Source: JACQAI01 sp035507915 (GTDB lineage Bacteria; Pseudomonadota; Alphaproteobacteria; Elsterales; Elsteraceae). Taken from it: a stretch of 22,406 nt of DNA. The notes beneath the pieces are model-generated. The model saw only the letters and a list, made by a program, of their open reading frames with translations. It ran no database searches and was not told the DNA's origin. The stretch is from NCBI GenBank assembly GCA_035507915.1, contig DATJNS010000197.1, forward strand, positions 1-22,406, given 5' to 3'. A program made the position numbers and the translations under genes. Every line of letters starts with the position of its first letter. The stretch's first letter is position 1. This document shows, in pieces, positions 10,447 through 17,977 of this stretch.

Positions 10447-10788
10447 ATGATCGATCCGACCGTTTCCGACCGCATCAAGCGCGACATCGCCGAAAACGAC
10501 GTCGTGCTCTACATGAAGGGCACGCCCGTGTTCCCGCAGTGCGGCTTCTCCGCCGCGGTGGTGCAGGTGCTGACCCACCTGGGCGTCAAGTTCAGGGGCA
10601 TCGACGTGCTCGCCGACCCGAGCCTGCGCCAGGGCATCAAGGAGTTCTCGAGCTGGCCGACCATCCCGCAGCTCTACGTCAAGGGCGAGTTCGTCGGTGG
10701 CTGCGACATCGTTCGCGAGATGTACGAGACCGGCGAGCTGGGCGAGCTGTTGACCACCCGCGGCGTCGCGACCACCCAGGCGGCGTAG
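10447..10788 (+). CDS. grxD: Monothiol glutaredoxin, Grx4 type
   Basis: A 113-residue single-domain glutaredoxin. The active site is CGFS with Cys32, preceded by MKGTPVFPQ with Lys24, then the cis-Pro loop WPTIPQLYV at 70-78 and the glutathione-binding GGCD at 84-87. CGFS glutaredoxins carry a glutathione-coordinated [2Fe-2S] cluster and pass it to apo-proteins, often with BolA. GCAGGA at 10433-10438 gives a well-placed ribosome site. The gene ends the plus-strand block; a twin palindromic element follows before the convergent rpsD. Confidence 0.94.
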   Translation: MIDPTVSDRIKRDIAENDVVLYMKGTPVFPQCGFSAAVVQVLTHLGVKFRGIDVLADPSLRQGIKEFSSWPTIPQLYVKGEFVGGCDIVREMYETGELGELLTTRGVATTQAA

Positions 10789-10810
10789 TCAGCCGATAGA
10801 GGCAGGCGGC

Positions 10811-10895
10811 ATGCTCGGGCTTGCCCCGAGCATCCGGGCTTTTCCACCCGTCATACGGCACCAAAGACGTGAATGCCCGGCACAGGGCCGGGCAT
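10811..10895. repeat. Twin palindromic element (REP/BIME-like)
   Basis: Two perfect hairpins lie 39 nt apart between the convergent grxD and rpsD. The first has arms ATGCTCGGG (10811-10819) and CCCGAGCAT (10825-10833). The second has arms ATGCCCGGC (10873-10881) and GCCGGGCAT (10887-10895). Both have 9-bp stems and 5-nt loops and share an ATGC(C/T)CGG core, which suggests a dispersed intergenic repeat rather than a gene-specific site. Either could also help end transcription, but neither has a clear T-run. No second copy is seen in this window. Confidence 0.6.
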
Positions 10896-10940
10896 GACGA
10901 TCACGGTATCCGGAAGCCGGGCGAACGCGCCCGCCGGTCG

Positions 10941-11555
10941 TCAGCGCGAGTAGTACTCGACGACCAGGTTAGGCTCCATCTGGACCGGGTAGGGCACGTC
11001 CGCGAGCTTGGGCGCGCGGATGTATTTGCCCTTCATGGCCTGGTGGTCGATCTCGACATAGTCGGGCACGTCGCGCTCGCTCGACTGGCTGGCCTCGAGC
11101 ACGACCGCGAGCTGCTTCGACTTCTGCTTGACCTCGATCACGTCGTTGTCCTTGACCAGGTACGACGCGATGTTGACGCGCTTGCCGTTCACGGTGACGT
11201 GACCGTGATTGACGAACTGGCGCGACGCGAACACGGTCGGCGCCAGCTTCATGCGATACACCACGGCGTCGAGCCGGCGCTCCAGGAGCCCGATCAGGTT
11301 CTCGCCGGTGTCGCCGCGGCGGCGCGCGGCCTCCTCGTAGAGCTTGCGGAACTGCCGCTCGCCGATGTTGCCGTAGTAGCCCTTCAGCTTCTGCTTGGCC
11401 ATCAGCTGGGTACCGAAGTCCGACGGCTTCTTGCGCCGCTGGCCGTGCTGGCCCGGACCGTACTCGCGCTTGTTGAGCGGGCTCTTGGGCCGGCCCCACA
11501 GATTGACGTTGAGACGGCGGTTGATCTTGTACTTCGACTCGGCGCGTTTGGTCAT
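10941..11555 (-). CDS. rpsD: 30S ribosomal protein S4
   Basis: A 204-residue primary 16S rRNA-binding protein that starts assembly of the small subunit body. The N-terminus MTKRAESKYKINRR is the cysteine-free alphaproteobacterial type, with GRPKSPLNKREYGPGQHG at 21-38. The S4 RNA-binding domain covers about 92-155 (ERRLDAVVYRMKLA, then VNHGHVTVNGKRVNIASY). The protein ends in the usual VVEYYSR. Start ATG at 11555; the frame extends back to 11618 but without family support. The gene stands alone, with its own promoter and a leader of about 95 nt, rather than in an alpha-type ribosomal operon. Confidence 0.97.
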   Translation of the reverse strand: MTKRAESKYKINRRLNVNLWGRPKSPLNKREYGPGQHGQRRKKPSDFGTQLMAKQKLKGYYGNIGERQFRKLYEEAARRRGDTGENLIGLLERRLDAVVYRMKLAPTVFASRQFVNHGHVTVNGKRVNIASYLVKDNDVIEVKQKSKQLAVVLEASQSSERDVPDYVEIDHQAMKGKYIRAPKLADVPYPVQMEPNLVVEYYSR

Positions 11556-11599
11556 TCCAGGTCTCGGACGGGCTCGCTTGTGTCTTGGGGCGTTCTGGG

Positions 11600-11643
11600 G
11601 CGCCCGAAAGGCGCGCAAAACGGCACGAACCGCCCTCGGGCGG
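11600..11643 (-). promoter_or_regulatory. Structured leader of rpsD
   Basis: The untranslated leader contains two short perfect hairpins: a promoter-proximal one with arms at 11639-11643 and 11630-11634 (CCGCC/GGCGG, 4-nt loop) and a second with arms at 11610-11614 and 11600-11604 (GCGCC/GGCGC, loop TTTCG on the minus strand). S4 represses its own synthesis in several bacteria, so this could be an S4 target, but no known motif was recognised. Confidence 0.3.
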
Positions 11644-11656
11644 CTCGGGAGGCCGT

Positions 11657-11684
11657 ACTATACTGATCGAAAGTGCCGTGTCAA
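11657..11684 (-). promoter_or_regulatory. Strong sigma70-type promoter of rpsD
   Basis: Read on the minus strand, TTGACA (11684-11679) and TATAGT (11662-11657) are separated by 16 nt. The -35 is a perfect consensus and the -10 matches at five of six. Transcription would begin near 11650 and run about 95 nt before rpsD. This is the best promoter match in the window, fitting a ribosomal protein gene. Confidence 0.7.
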
Positions 11685-11699
11685 ACGAGGCTTGGCCCC

Positions 11700-12440
11700 C
11701 TACCCCTTGAGCCGCTTGGTGACCAGCTCGGTCAGGATGCCGTGGAGGGTACGGACCTCCTGATCGGTCAGCTCGGCGCGCCCGAACATCGCCCGGATGT
11801 TGCGCACCATGGCGGGCCGCATCTCGGGGTTGCGCAGGAAGCCGCAGTCGTCGAGCTCGGCCTCGAGCCGGGTCAGGAAGCTGGTCAGATGGGCCTTGGT
11901 GGCCGGCGGCGAGGCGCCGTGCTGGAGCGCCACGGGCGGGGTCCGGTCGTCGGCCTTGAGCCATTCGTAGGCCACGATCAGGACGGCCTGGGCGAGGTTG
12001 AGCGAGCTGAACTCGGGGTTGAGCGGCACCGTCACGACCGTGTCGGCGAGCGCCACGTCGTCGTTGAGCAGCCCGGTGCGCTCGGGGCCGAACAGCACGC
12101 CGACCCGCTCGCCGCGCCCCAGCTCGGCGCGCATCTCGGCGACCGCCTGCGGCGGCGTCATCACGAGCTTGACGAGATCGCGCGCGCGGCCGGTGGTGGC
12201 GTAGAGGCGCTGAAGGTCGGCGGTCGCCTCGCCCACCGAGCGGAACACGCCGGCCGCATCGAGCACCGCCTCGGCGCCCGACGAGGTCGCGCGCGCGCGC
12301 TCGCTCGGCCATTCCGGTCGCGGCTGGACCAGCCGCAGCTCGGTCAGCCCGCAATTCAGCATCGCGCGCGCCGCCGCGCCGATGTTCTCGGCGAGCTGCG
12401 GCTCGACCAGGATGACGACCGGCTGCGCGACCGCCGTCAC
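11700..12440 (-). CDS. trmJ: tRNA (Nm32) 2'-O-methyltransferase, TrmJ/SpoU family
   Basis: A 246-residue SPOUT-class enzyme that would use S-adenosylmethionine to methylate a ribose in the tRNA anticodon loop, position 32 in TrmJ. The three knot motifs are visible: ENIGAAARAM at 18-27 with Asn19, LFGPERTGL at 116-124, and VPLNPEFSSLNLAQAV at 138-153. The C-terminal region FLRNPEMRPAMVRNIRAMFGRAEL fits the TrmJ branch. The start is GTG at 12440, overlapping the cimA stop by 4 nt (GTGA), so it is translated after cimA. The exact tRNA position is inferred from family resemblance. Confidence 0.85.
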   Translation of the reverse strand: MTAVAQPVVILVEPQLAENIGAAARAMLNCGLTELRLVQPRPEWPSERARATSSGAEAVLDAAGVFRSVGEATADLQRLYATTGRARDLVKLVMTPPQAVAEMRAELGRGERVGVLFGPERTGLLNDDVALADTVVTVPLNPEFSSLNLAQAVLIVAYEWLKADDRTPPVALQHGASPPATKAHLTSFLTRLEAELDDCGFLRNPEMRPAMVRNIRAMFGRAELTDQEVRTLHGILTELVTKRLKG

Positions 12441-14029
12441 GCGGCGCTCCGACTGGCGCGGTAGAGCCGATAGCAGATCGCGTCGTGCAGCGCGTTGAAC
12501 GACGCGTCGATCACGTTGGCCGAGACGCCGACCGTCGACCAGCGCGCGCCCGACGTGTCGCAGCTCTCGATCATCACGCGAGTGACCGCCTTGGTGCCTT
12601 CGTTGGGCGTCAGGATGCGGACCTTGTAGTCGACCAGCCGGAGCTCCTCGAGCACCGGATAGGCCGGGATCAGCGCCTTGCGCAGCGCGGTGTCGAGCGC
12701 GTTGACCGGACCGTTGCCCTCGGCCACCGTCATGAGCTTCTCGCCGTCGACCTCGACCCGGATGGTCGCCTCCGACAGGGTGACGAGCTCGCCGCGCGCG
12801 TTCCAGCGCCGTTCGTCGATCACACGGAACGACTGGACCCGGAAGAACTCCGGCACGTCCTCGATCAGGCGGCGCGCCAGGAGCTCGAAGCTCGCCTCGG
12901 CGCCGTCATAGGCGTAGCCCTCGAACTCGCGCGCCTTGACGAGCTCGACCAGCTCGCCGACGCGCTTGTTGTCGGGCGCGAGCTCGATCCCGATCTCGCG
13001 GAACCGGCTGAGGATGTTGGACCGTCCGGCCTGGTCCGACACGACGACGTGACGAAAGTTGCCGACCGATTCGGGCGGCACATGCTCGTAGGTTCGCGGA
13101 TCCTTCTCGATCGCCGAGACGTGCAGGCCGCCTTTGTGCGCGAACGCCGCCTCACCGACATAGGCGGCGTGGCGGTTGGATGTGCGGTTGAGCCGCTCGT
13201 CGACCAGGCGCGAGACGTGCGTGAGCTGGCGCAGGTGCTCTTCCGTCACGCCGGTCGCGTAGCCGAGCTTGAGCATCAGGGTCGGCAGCAGCGCGATCAG
13301 ATTGGCGTTGCCGCAGCGCTCGCCCAGGCCGTTCAAGGTGCCCTGGATCTGGCGCGCGCCCGCGCGCACCGCAGCCAGCGAGTTGGCGACCGCGTTCTCG
13401 GTGTCGTTGTGGCAGTGGATGGCCAGCCGGTCGCCCGGAATCTGCGCGGCGATCTCGCCGACGATGCGCTCGACCTCGTGCGGCAGGGTGCCGCCATTGG
13501 TGTCGCACAGCACGATCCAGCGCGCGCCTGCCTGGTGGGCCGCCTTGACGCAGGCGAGCGCGTAGGACGGATTGGCCTTGTAGCCGTCGAAGAAATGCTC
13601 GGCGTCGAACAGCGCCTCGCGGTCGCGCGCCACGACGTGGGCAAGCGACTCGGCAATCATGTCGATATTCTCGGCGCGCGGGATGCCGAGCGCCGTGTCG
13701 ACATGGAAGTCCCACGTCTTGCCGACCAGGCACAAGGCCGGCGCGTTCGTGTTCAAGAGCGCCGACAGGCCGGGGTCGTTGGCTGCGCTGCGGCCGGGCC
13801 GCCGCGTCATGCCGAACGCGGCGAAACGTGCGCGACTCAGCGCCGGCGCGGCGGCGAAGAAGGCGTCATCGGTGGGGTTGGCGCCCGGCCAGCCGCCCTC
13901 GACATAGTCGATGCCGAGCTGGTCGAGCGCGGCCGCGATGGCGGTCTTGTCCGCGACCGTGAAGTCGACCCCCTGGGTCTGCGCGCCGTCGCGCAGGGTC
14001 GAATCATAGAGATAAATGCGCTCGGCCAC
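12437..14029 (-). CDS. cimA: (R)-citramalate synthase
   Basis: A 530-residue enzyme of the 2-isopropylmalate synthase/homocitrate synthase superfamily. It condenses acetyl-CoA and pyruvate into citramalate, the first step of the threonine-independent route to 2-oxobutyrate and isoleucine. The N-terminal DSTLRDGAQTQGVDF (9-23) with the extra TQGVDF is characteristic of CimA rather than LeuA. Metal and substrate residues lie in HCHND (205-209) and GLGERCGNANL (234-244). A C-terminal LeuA-type regulatory domain from about 420 includes EGNGPVNALDTALRKAL and suggests feedback control. GTG at 14029 was chosen because it gives the family N-terminus. A possible weak promoter (TTGCTT, 17 nt, TAAGAC; 14092-14064, minus) would exclude the upstream TTG at 14092. 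It overlaps trmJ by 4 nt. Confidence 0.88.
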   Translation of the reverse strand: MAERIYLYDSTLRDGAQTQGVDFTVADKTAIAAALDQLGIDYVEGGWPGANPTDDAFFAAAPALSRARFAAFGMTRRPGRSAANDPGLSALLNTNAPALCLVGKTWDFHVDTALGIPRAENIDMIAESLAHVVARDREALFDAEHFFDGYKANPSYALACVKAAHQAGARWIVLCDTNGGTLPHEVERIVGEIAAQIPGDRLAIHCHNDTENAVANSLAAVRAGARQIQGTLNGLGERCGNANLIALLPTLMLKLGYATGVTEEHLRQLTHVSRLVDERLNRTSNRHAAYVGEAAFAHKGGLHVSAIEKDPRTYEHVPPESVGNFRHVVVSDQAGRSNILSRFREIGIELAPDNKRVGELVELVKAREFEGYAYDGAEASFELLARRLIEDVPEFFRVQSFRVIDERRWNARGELVTLSEATIRVEVDGEKLMTVAEGNGPVNALDTALRKALIPAYPVLEELRLVDYKVRILTPNEGTKAVTRVMIESCDTSGARWSTVGVSANVIDASFNALHDAICYRLYRASRSAA

Positions 14030-14191
14030 GGGTCCGGCACCAGCTTCGATGGAACGGCCCCGTGTCTTAGTGGCTTTGCGGCCGGAAAGCAAAACCGGCG
14101 CGTGCCCCGAGATCCGTGCGCGAACGTTCCCAAATCGACCCGACTGGCCCTAATCTGGCGCCCGCCGAACAACGGCTGGGGGGGAATCGCG

Positions 14192-15628
14192 ATGAGGCAT
14201 CGTGTGGCGCACGCAGTCATTCTCGGCACGGCGCTCGCCGCGCTCGTCATGGCGGTCCCGGCCGGCGCCCAGAACGCCGCCTCGAGTCACGACATGGATC
14301 TGGTCGGCTGGAGCGACCTCCAGGGCCGCAGCGCCTACCAACCGCTGGTCCACCAGCAGAACGGCCGCTGGATCGCCTATATCGGCCATCACGGCGGCAC
14401 GCCCGAGGTGCCGAAGCCGCTCAACCCGCTGACCGGTCAGGCCGAGTTCAACGGCACCTCGATCATCGACGTGACCGATCCGAAGCACCCGAAATATCTC
14501 GCCCACATCCCGGGCGAGCCGGGCAACTACGAGGACGGCGGCGCCCAGATGGTGCGTGTGTGCGACGGCAAGACCCTGCCGAAAGGCGATCCGAGCAAGG
14601 TTTATCTGCTGCGCACGTTCGGCAACTCGGCGCACCAGGTGTGGGACGTCAGTCACCCTGAGAAGCCCGTGAAGGTGAGCGAGATCGGCGGGCTGCACGG
14701 CACGCACAAGAACTGGTGGGAATGCGACACCGGCATCGCCTACCTGGTCTCCGGCGTGCACGACTGGCGCGTCCACCGCATGACCATGATCTACGACCTG
14801 AGCGATCCTGCGCATCCGGTGAAGATCCGCGAGTTCGGCCTCGACGGTCAGCAGCCGGGCGCGACCGGCGAGGTGCCGACCATGCTGCATGGTCCGATCT
14901 CGGTCCCGGAGCGCAACCGCGTCTATTTCGGCTACGGCACCAACTCGGGCGGCATCCTGCAAATCGTCGACCGCAAGAAGCTGCTCGAGGGACCCAAGGA
15001 GCCGACCGCGGCGAACCTGCTCTATCCCCAGGTCGGGCGGCTCGACATGTCGCCGTGGAACGGCGCCCATACGGTCTTCCCGGTGCTCGGCGTCGAGCTG
15101 CCGCAGTTCGCCCACGACAAGGTCGGCCAGGTGCGCGACTTCGTCGTGATCACCGACGAGGCGATCGCCAACGAGTGCCGCGAGGCGCGCCAGATGGTGT
15201 GGATCGTCGACGTCACCAACGAGGCGCATCCCTGGCCGGTCTCGAGCTGGACCGCCGACGAGCGTGCCGGAAACTTCTGTGCGCGCGGCGGCCGCTTCGG
15301 CACCCATTCGTCGAACGAGAACATGACGCCGATCTACTACAAGCGCCTGATGTTCTTCGCGCACTTCAATGCCGGCGTGCGCGTGGTCGACATCCGCGAT
15401 CCATACCATCCAGTCGAGGTCGGCTACTACATCCCGGCGACGACCGACAAGACCGACAAGCGTTGCGTTACCGACAACGGCAAGGAGAGCTGCAAGATCG
15501 CGATCCAGACCAACAACGTCGAGGTCGACGATCGCGGCTACATCTACGCAGTCGATCGCGCCAACACGGGCATGCACATCCTCGAGCTCTCCGGCGAGGC
15601 GCGCAAGATCGCCAACTTCGCGGGTTGA
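14192..15628 (+). CDS. Secreted LVIVD-repeat beta-propeller protein
   Basis: A 478-residue exported protein with a Sec signal peptide at about 1-26 (ends AGA, then QNAA). At least five repeats of the form hxD[VLI][STR][DHN]PxHPvkv are visible: IIDVTDPKHPKYL (91-103), VWDVSHPEKPVKV (150-162), IYDLSDPAHPVKI (200-212), IVDVTNEAHPWPV (338-350) and VVDIRDPYHPVEV (398-410). This is the LVIVD repeat, expected to build a beta-propeller in the periplasm or outside the cell. The mature part is rich in His and has six Cys (124, 178, 329, 363, 425, 434), so metal binding or disulfides are plausible. No known enzyme motif is seen. A G-rich ribosome site precedes the ATG. It ends 4 nt from the stop of a convergent diheme cytochrome c gene. 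Confidence 0.75.
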   Translation: MRHRVAHAVILGTALAALVMAVPAGAQNAASSHDMDLVGWSDLQGRSAYQPLVHQQNGRWIAYIGHHGGTPEVPKPLNPLTGQAEFNGTSIIDVTDPKHPKYLAHIPGEPGNYEDGGAQMVRVCDGKTLPKGDPSKVYLLRTFGNSAHQVWDVSHPEKPVKVSEIGGLHGTHKNWWECDTGIAYLVSGVHDWRVHRMTMIYDLSDPAHPVKIREFGLDGQQPGATGEVPTMLHGPISVPERNRVYFGYGTNSGGILQIVDRKKLLEGPKEPTAANLLYPQVGRLDMSPWNGAHTVFPVLGVELPQFAHDKVGQVRDFVVITDEAIANECREARQMVWIVDVTNEAHPWPVSSWTADERAGNFCARGGRFGTHSSNENMTPIYYKRLMFFAHFNAGVRVVDIRDPYHPVEVGYYIPATTDKTDKRCVTDNGKESCKIAIQTNNVEVDDRGYIYAVDRANTGMHILELSGEARKIANFAG

Positions 15629-15632
15629 GGCG

Positions 15633-16484
15633 CTACGGCGTCGCGATCGGCTGGAGCGACCGCAGGTAGGCGACCAGCGCGTCGAGGTCGCGCACGTGGA
15701 TGCGCTGGTAGTAGCGGTAGGCCATGGGGGGCGACAGCTCGCGGCCGTGCGGATCCATGCCCTTGGTGATCGCCTCCTTGATCTGGCCGTCGGTCCAGGT
15801 GCCGATGCCGTGCTTGGGGTCGGGCGTGATGTTGGGCGGCACCGCCTCGCCCCACGGTCCGTGCAACGGCGGACCGCCGGCACCGACATGCGAGAAGTCG
15901 CGCTTCCCGGCTGTCATCGGGCTGTGGCAAACGATGCAGTGGCCGAGCGGCCCCGCGAGATAGGCGCCATAGGCGATCTTGTTGCTGCGCGGCACGTCGG
16001 GCACGACGCCGACCGGCGGGCCGTAGCTGGTCGGCAGCGTGATGCGATAGACCGATTTCGGCACGGCGTTCTTGAGCGGCTTGACCTTGCGCAGATAGGC
16101 GACGATCGCCTTGACGTCGCTGTCCGACATGCCGCGATAGACCTCGATCGGCATCGGCGGGCCGATGATGCTGCCGTCGGGCCGCCGCCCCTCACGGATC
16201 GCCGTGATGATCTGCGCGTCGGTCCACGTGCCGATGCCGGTCTCCGGATCGGGCGTGATGTTGGAGGCGTAGGCCGTGAACGGCGGCTCGTCGAACTTGG
16301 TGCCGCCGGCGAGCTCGCGGCCGGGCGCCGGCGCGACCGGCCCCTGCTCGGTGTGACAGTTGCCGCACGCCACGATGCTGCCCATGAGATAGGCGCCGCG
16401 CTCGAAGACGGTCTCGGCTTGCGTCGCGGCACCGAGCAACGGGGCCATCGCCAGAATTGCCATGCGCGCCGCCAGATGTCGCAT
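15633..16484 (-). CDS. Periplasmic diheme cytochrome c
   Basis: A 283-residue exported electron carrier with a signal peptide at about 1-23 (ends TQA) and two class I cytochrome c domains. Haem 1 is at CGNCH (40-44) with the likely Met ligand in PPMP (Met111). Haem 2 is at CIVCH (183-187) with the likely Met ligand in SPPMAY (Met254). Each domain repeats the NITPDPxxGIGTWTD pattern near 75-89 and 218-232, as in cytochrome subunits of membrane-linked alcohol, gluconate and sorbitol dehydrogenases, but no dehydrogenase gene is next to it. GGGAGG upstream supports the ATG at 16484. It lies 14 nt after cysS and is probably co-transcribed with it. The electron partner is unknown. Confidence 0.87.
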   Translation of the reverse strand: MRHLAARMAILAMAPLLGAATQAETVFERGAYLMGSIVACGNCHTEQGPVAPAPGRELAGGTKFDEPPFTAYASNITPDPETGIGTWTDAQIITAIREGRRPDGSIIGPPMPIEVYRGMSDSDVKAIVAYLRKVKPLKNAVPKSVYRITLPTSYGPPVGVVPDVPRSNKIAYGAYLAGPLGHCIVCHSPMTAGKRDFSHVGAGGPPLHGPWGEAVPPNITPDPKHGIGTWTDGQIKEAITKGMDPHGRELSPPMAYRYYQRIHVRDLDALVAYLRSLQPIATP

Positions 16485-16498
16485 CGCTCGTGCCTCCC

Positions 16499-17881
16499 TC
16501 AGCTGGAGCGCCGCCAGGTCGTGCCCTTGGGCCCGTCCTCGATCGTCACGCCCTGGGCCGCCAGCTCGTCCCGGATCCGGTCGGCGGCGGCGAAATCCTT
16601 GGCCTTGCGCGCCGCGGCGCGCGCCTCGATGCGCGCGCGGATGGCGGTCTCGTCGAGCGCGGCAGCCGCGGGCGGCGCCCAGGTAAACCAGGTTTCCGGG
16701 TCGGCCTGCAGCAAGCCGAGCAGGCGGCCGGCGGCGAGCAGCGCGCCCTTGAGCGACGCCTGGCTCGCCGGATCGTCGGCCTTGTTCAACCGGTCGAGCA
16801 GCGCGTGCAGCTCGGCGATCGCGAGCGGCGTGTTGAGATCGTCCTCGAGCGCCGCGACGAACGCATTGGGCGGCGGCGCGTCGACGGCTGCCACGGACGC
16901 GACGCGACGCAACGCCAGATAGAAGCGGTCGAGCGTCCGACGCGCCGCAGCCAGGCCGTCGCGCGTCCAGTCGAGCGGCTGGCGATACTGCGCGGTCAGC
17001 AGGTAGTAGCGGATCGCTTCGCCGGGCGCCCAGGCGCGCACGTCGCGGATGGTGAAGAAGTTGCCAAGGCTCTTCGACATCTTCTCGCCGTCGACCGTCA
17101 GCATGCCGTTGTGCAGCCAGAAGCGCGCGAACAGCTTGCCGTCGTGGGCGCAGGTGCTCTGCGCCACCTCGTTCTCGTGGTGCGGGAACATCAGGTCGTT
17201 GCCGCCGCCATGGATGTCGATGGTCTCGCCCAGGTGGCGCTCGACCATCGCCGAGCACTCGATGTGCCAGCCCGGGCGGCCGCGGCCCCACGGGCTCGCC
17301 CAGCCGGGCAGCTCAGGACCGGACGGCTTCCACAGCACGAAGTCGGCGGGATCGCGCTTGTAGGGCGCGACCTCGATGCGCGCTCCGGCGATCATCTCCT
17401 CGACCGAGCGGCCCGACAGCTTGCCGTAGTCGGCATAGCTCGCGACCGAGAACAGCACGTGACCCTCGGCCTCGTAGGCGTGGCCCTTGGCGATCAGGCG
17501 CTCGATCATCGAGACGATCTCGGCGATGTGCTCGGTGACGCGCGGCGAGGCGTCGGGCGGCAACACGCCGAGCGCCGCCACGTCCTCCAGATAGGCCTTC
17601 TCGGTGCGCGCGGTCAGCGCGCCGATCGGCTCGTTGTTCTCGGCCGCCGCGGCGTTGATCTTGTCCTCGACGTCGGTGATGTTGCGCACGTAGATGACGT
17701 GCGCGTAGCGGCGCTTGAGCACGCGGTAGAGCACGTCGAACACGACCGCCGGGCGCGCGTTGCCGATATGCGCGAAGTCGTACACCGTCGGGCCGCAGAC
17801 ATACATGCTGACGCGGTCGGGCACGATCGGCTCGAACGCCTGCTTGCGGCGGGTCAGCGTGTTGTGCAGCACCAGGGGCAC
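16499..17881 (-). CDS. cysS: Cysteinyl-tRNA synthetase
   Basis: A 460-residue class I aminoacyl-tRNA synthetase that charges tRNA-Cys in the cytosol. The HIGH-type motif is HIGN at 38-41 and KMSKS is at 267-271. The Zn2+ site that selects cysteine is formed by Cys29 (YVCGPTVYD), Cys209 (HIECSAM), His234 and Glu238 (FPHHENE). The C-terminal DALR and anticodon regions follow to the end. Length is the normal 460. The start codon is GTG at 17881, without a strong ribosome site. A diheme cytochrome c gene follows 14 nt downstream, and the nicotinate phosphoribosyltransferase-like gene ends 96 nt upstream. Confidence 0.97.
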   Translation of the reverse strand: MPLVLHNTLTRRKQAFEPIVPDRVSMYVCGPTVYDFAHIGNARPAVVFDVLYRVLKRRYAHVIYVRNITDVEDKINAAAAENNEPIGALTARTEKAYLEDVAALGVLPPDASPRVTEHIAEIVSMIERLIAKGHAYEAEGHVLFSVASYADYGKLSGRSVEEMIAGARIEVAPYKRDPADFVLWKPSGPELPGWASPWGRGRPGWHIECSAMVERHLGETIDIHGGGNDLMFPHHENEVAQSTCAHDGKLFARFWLHNGMLTVDGEKMSKSLGNFFTIRDVRAWAPGEAIRYYLLTAQYRQPLDWTRDGLAAARRTLDRFYLALRRVASVAAVDAPPPNAFVAALEDDLNTPLAIAELHALLDRLNKADDPASQASLKGALLAAGRLLGLLQADPETWFTWAPPAAAALDETAIRARIEARAAARKAKDFAAADRIRDELAAQGVTIEDGPKGTTWRRSS

Positions 17882-17920
17882 AGGGGGCGTCGCTCTCTCG
17901 ACGGGAAACGCTCGCGCGCG

Positions 17921-17926
17921 ACTATA
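17921..17926 (-). promoter_or_regulatory. Candidate -10 box of the cysS promoter
   Basis: TATAGT on the minus strand, about 40 nt before the cysS start, matches the -10 consensus at five of six. No -35 is well placed; TTGCCG lies 19 nt upstream, which is long. A 9-bp direct repeat (GCAAGCGCC on the plus strand, 17930-17938 and 17948-17956) sits just upstream of it. Confidence 0.35.
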
Positions 17927-17977
17927 GCTGCAAGCGCCACCCCGTCGGCAAGCGCCGCCCGCGGTCCGCGCGCCTGC

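Noticed and set aside
14030..14092. A longer cimA starting at TTG 14092.
   Set aside because: The extra 21 residues have no family match, and the GTG at 14029 gives the normal CimA N-terminus.
12485..14191. In-frame upstream extension of the LVIVD gene to 12485, giving 1047 codons.
   Set aside because: The extension runs antisense through cimA, and the signal peptide with a ribosome site at 14192 marks the true start.
14150..15889. An open frame of about 579 codons on the minus strand opposite the LVIVD gene.
   Set aside because: The plus strand has a signal peptide and regular repeats; the antisense product has neither and is dominated by Arg, Ala, Asp, His and Val.
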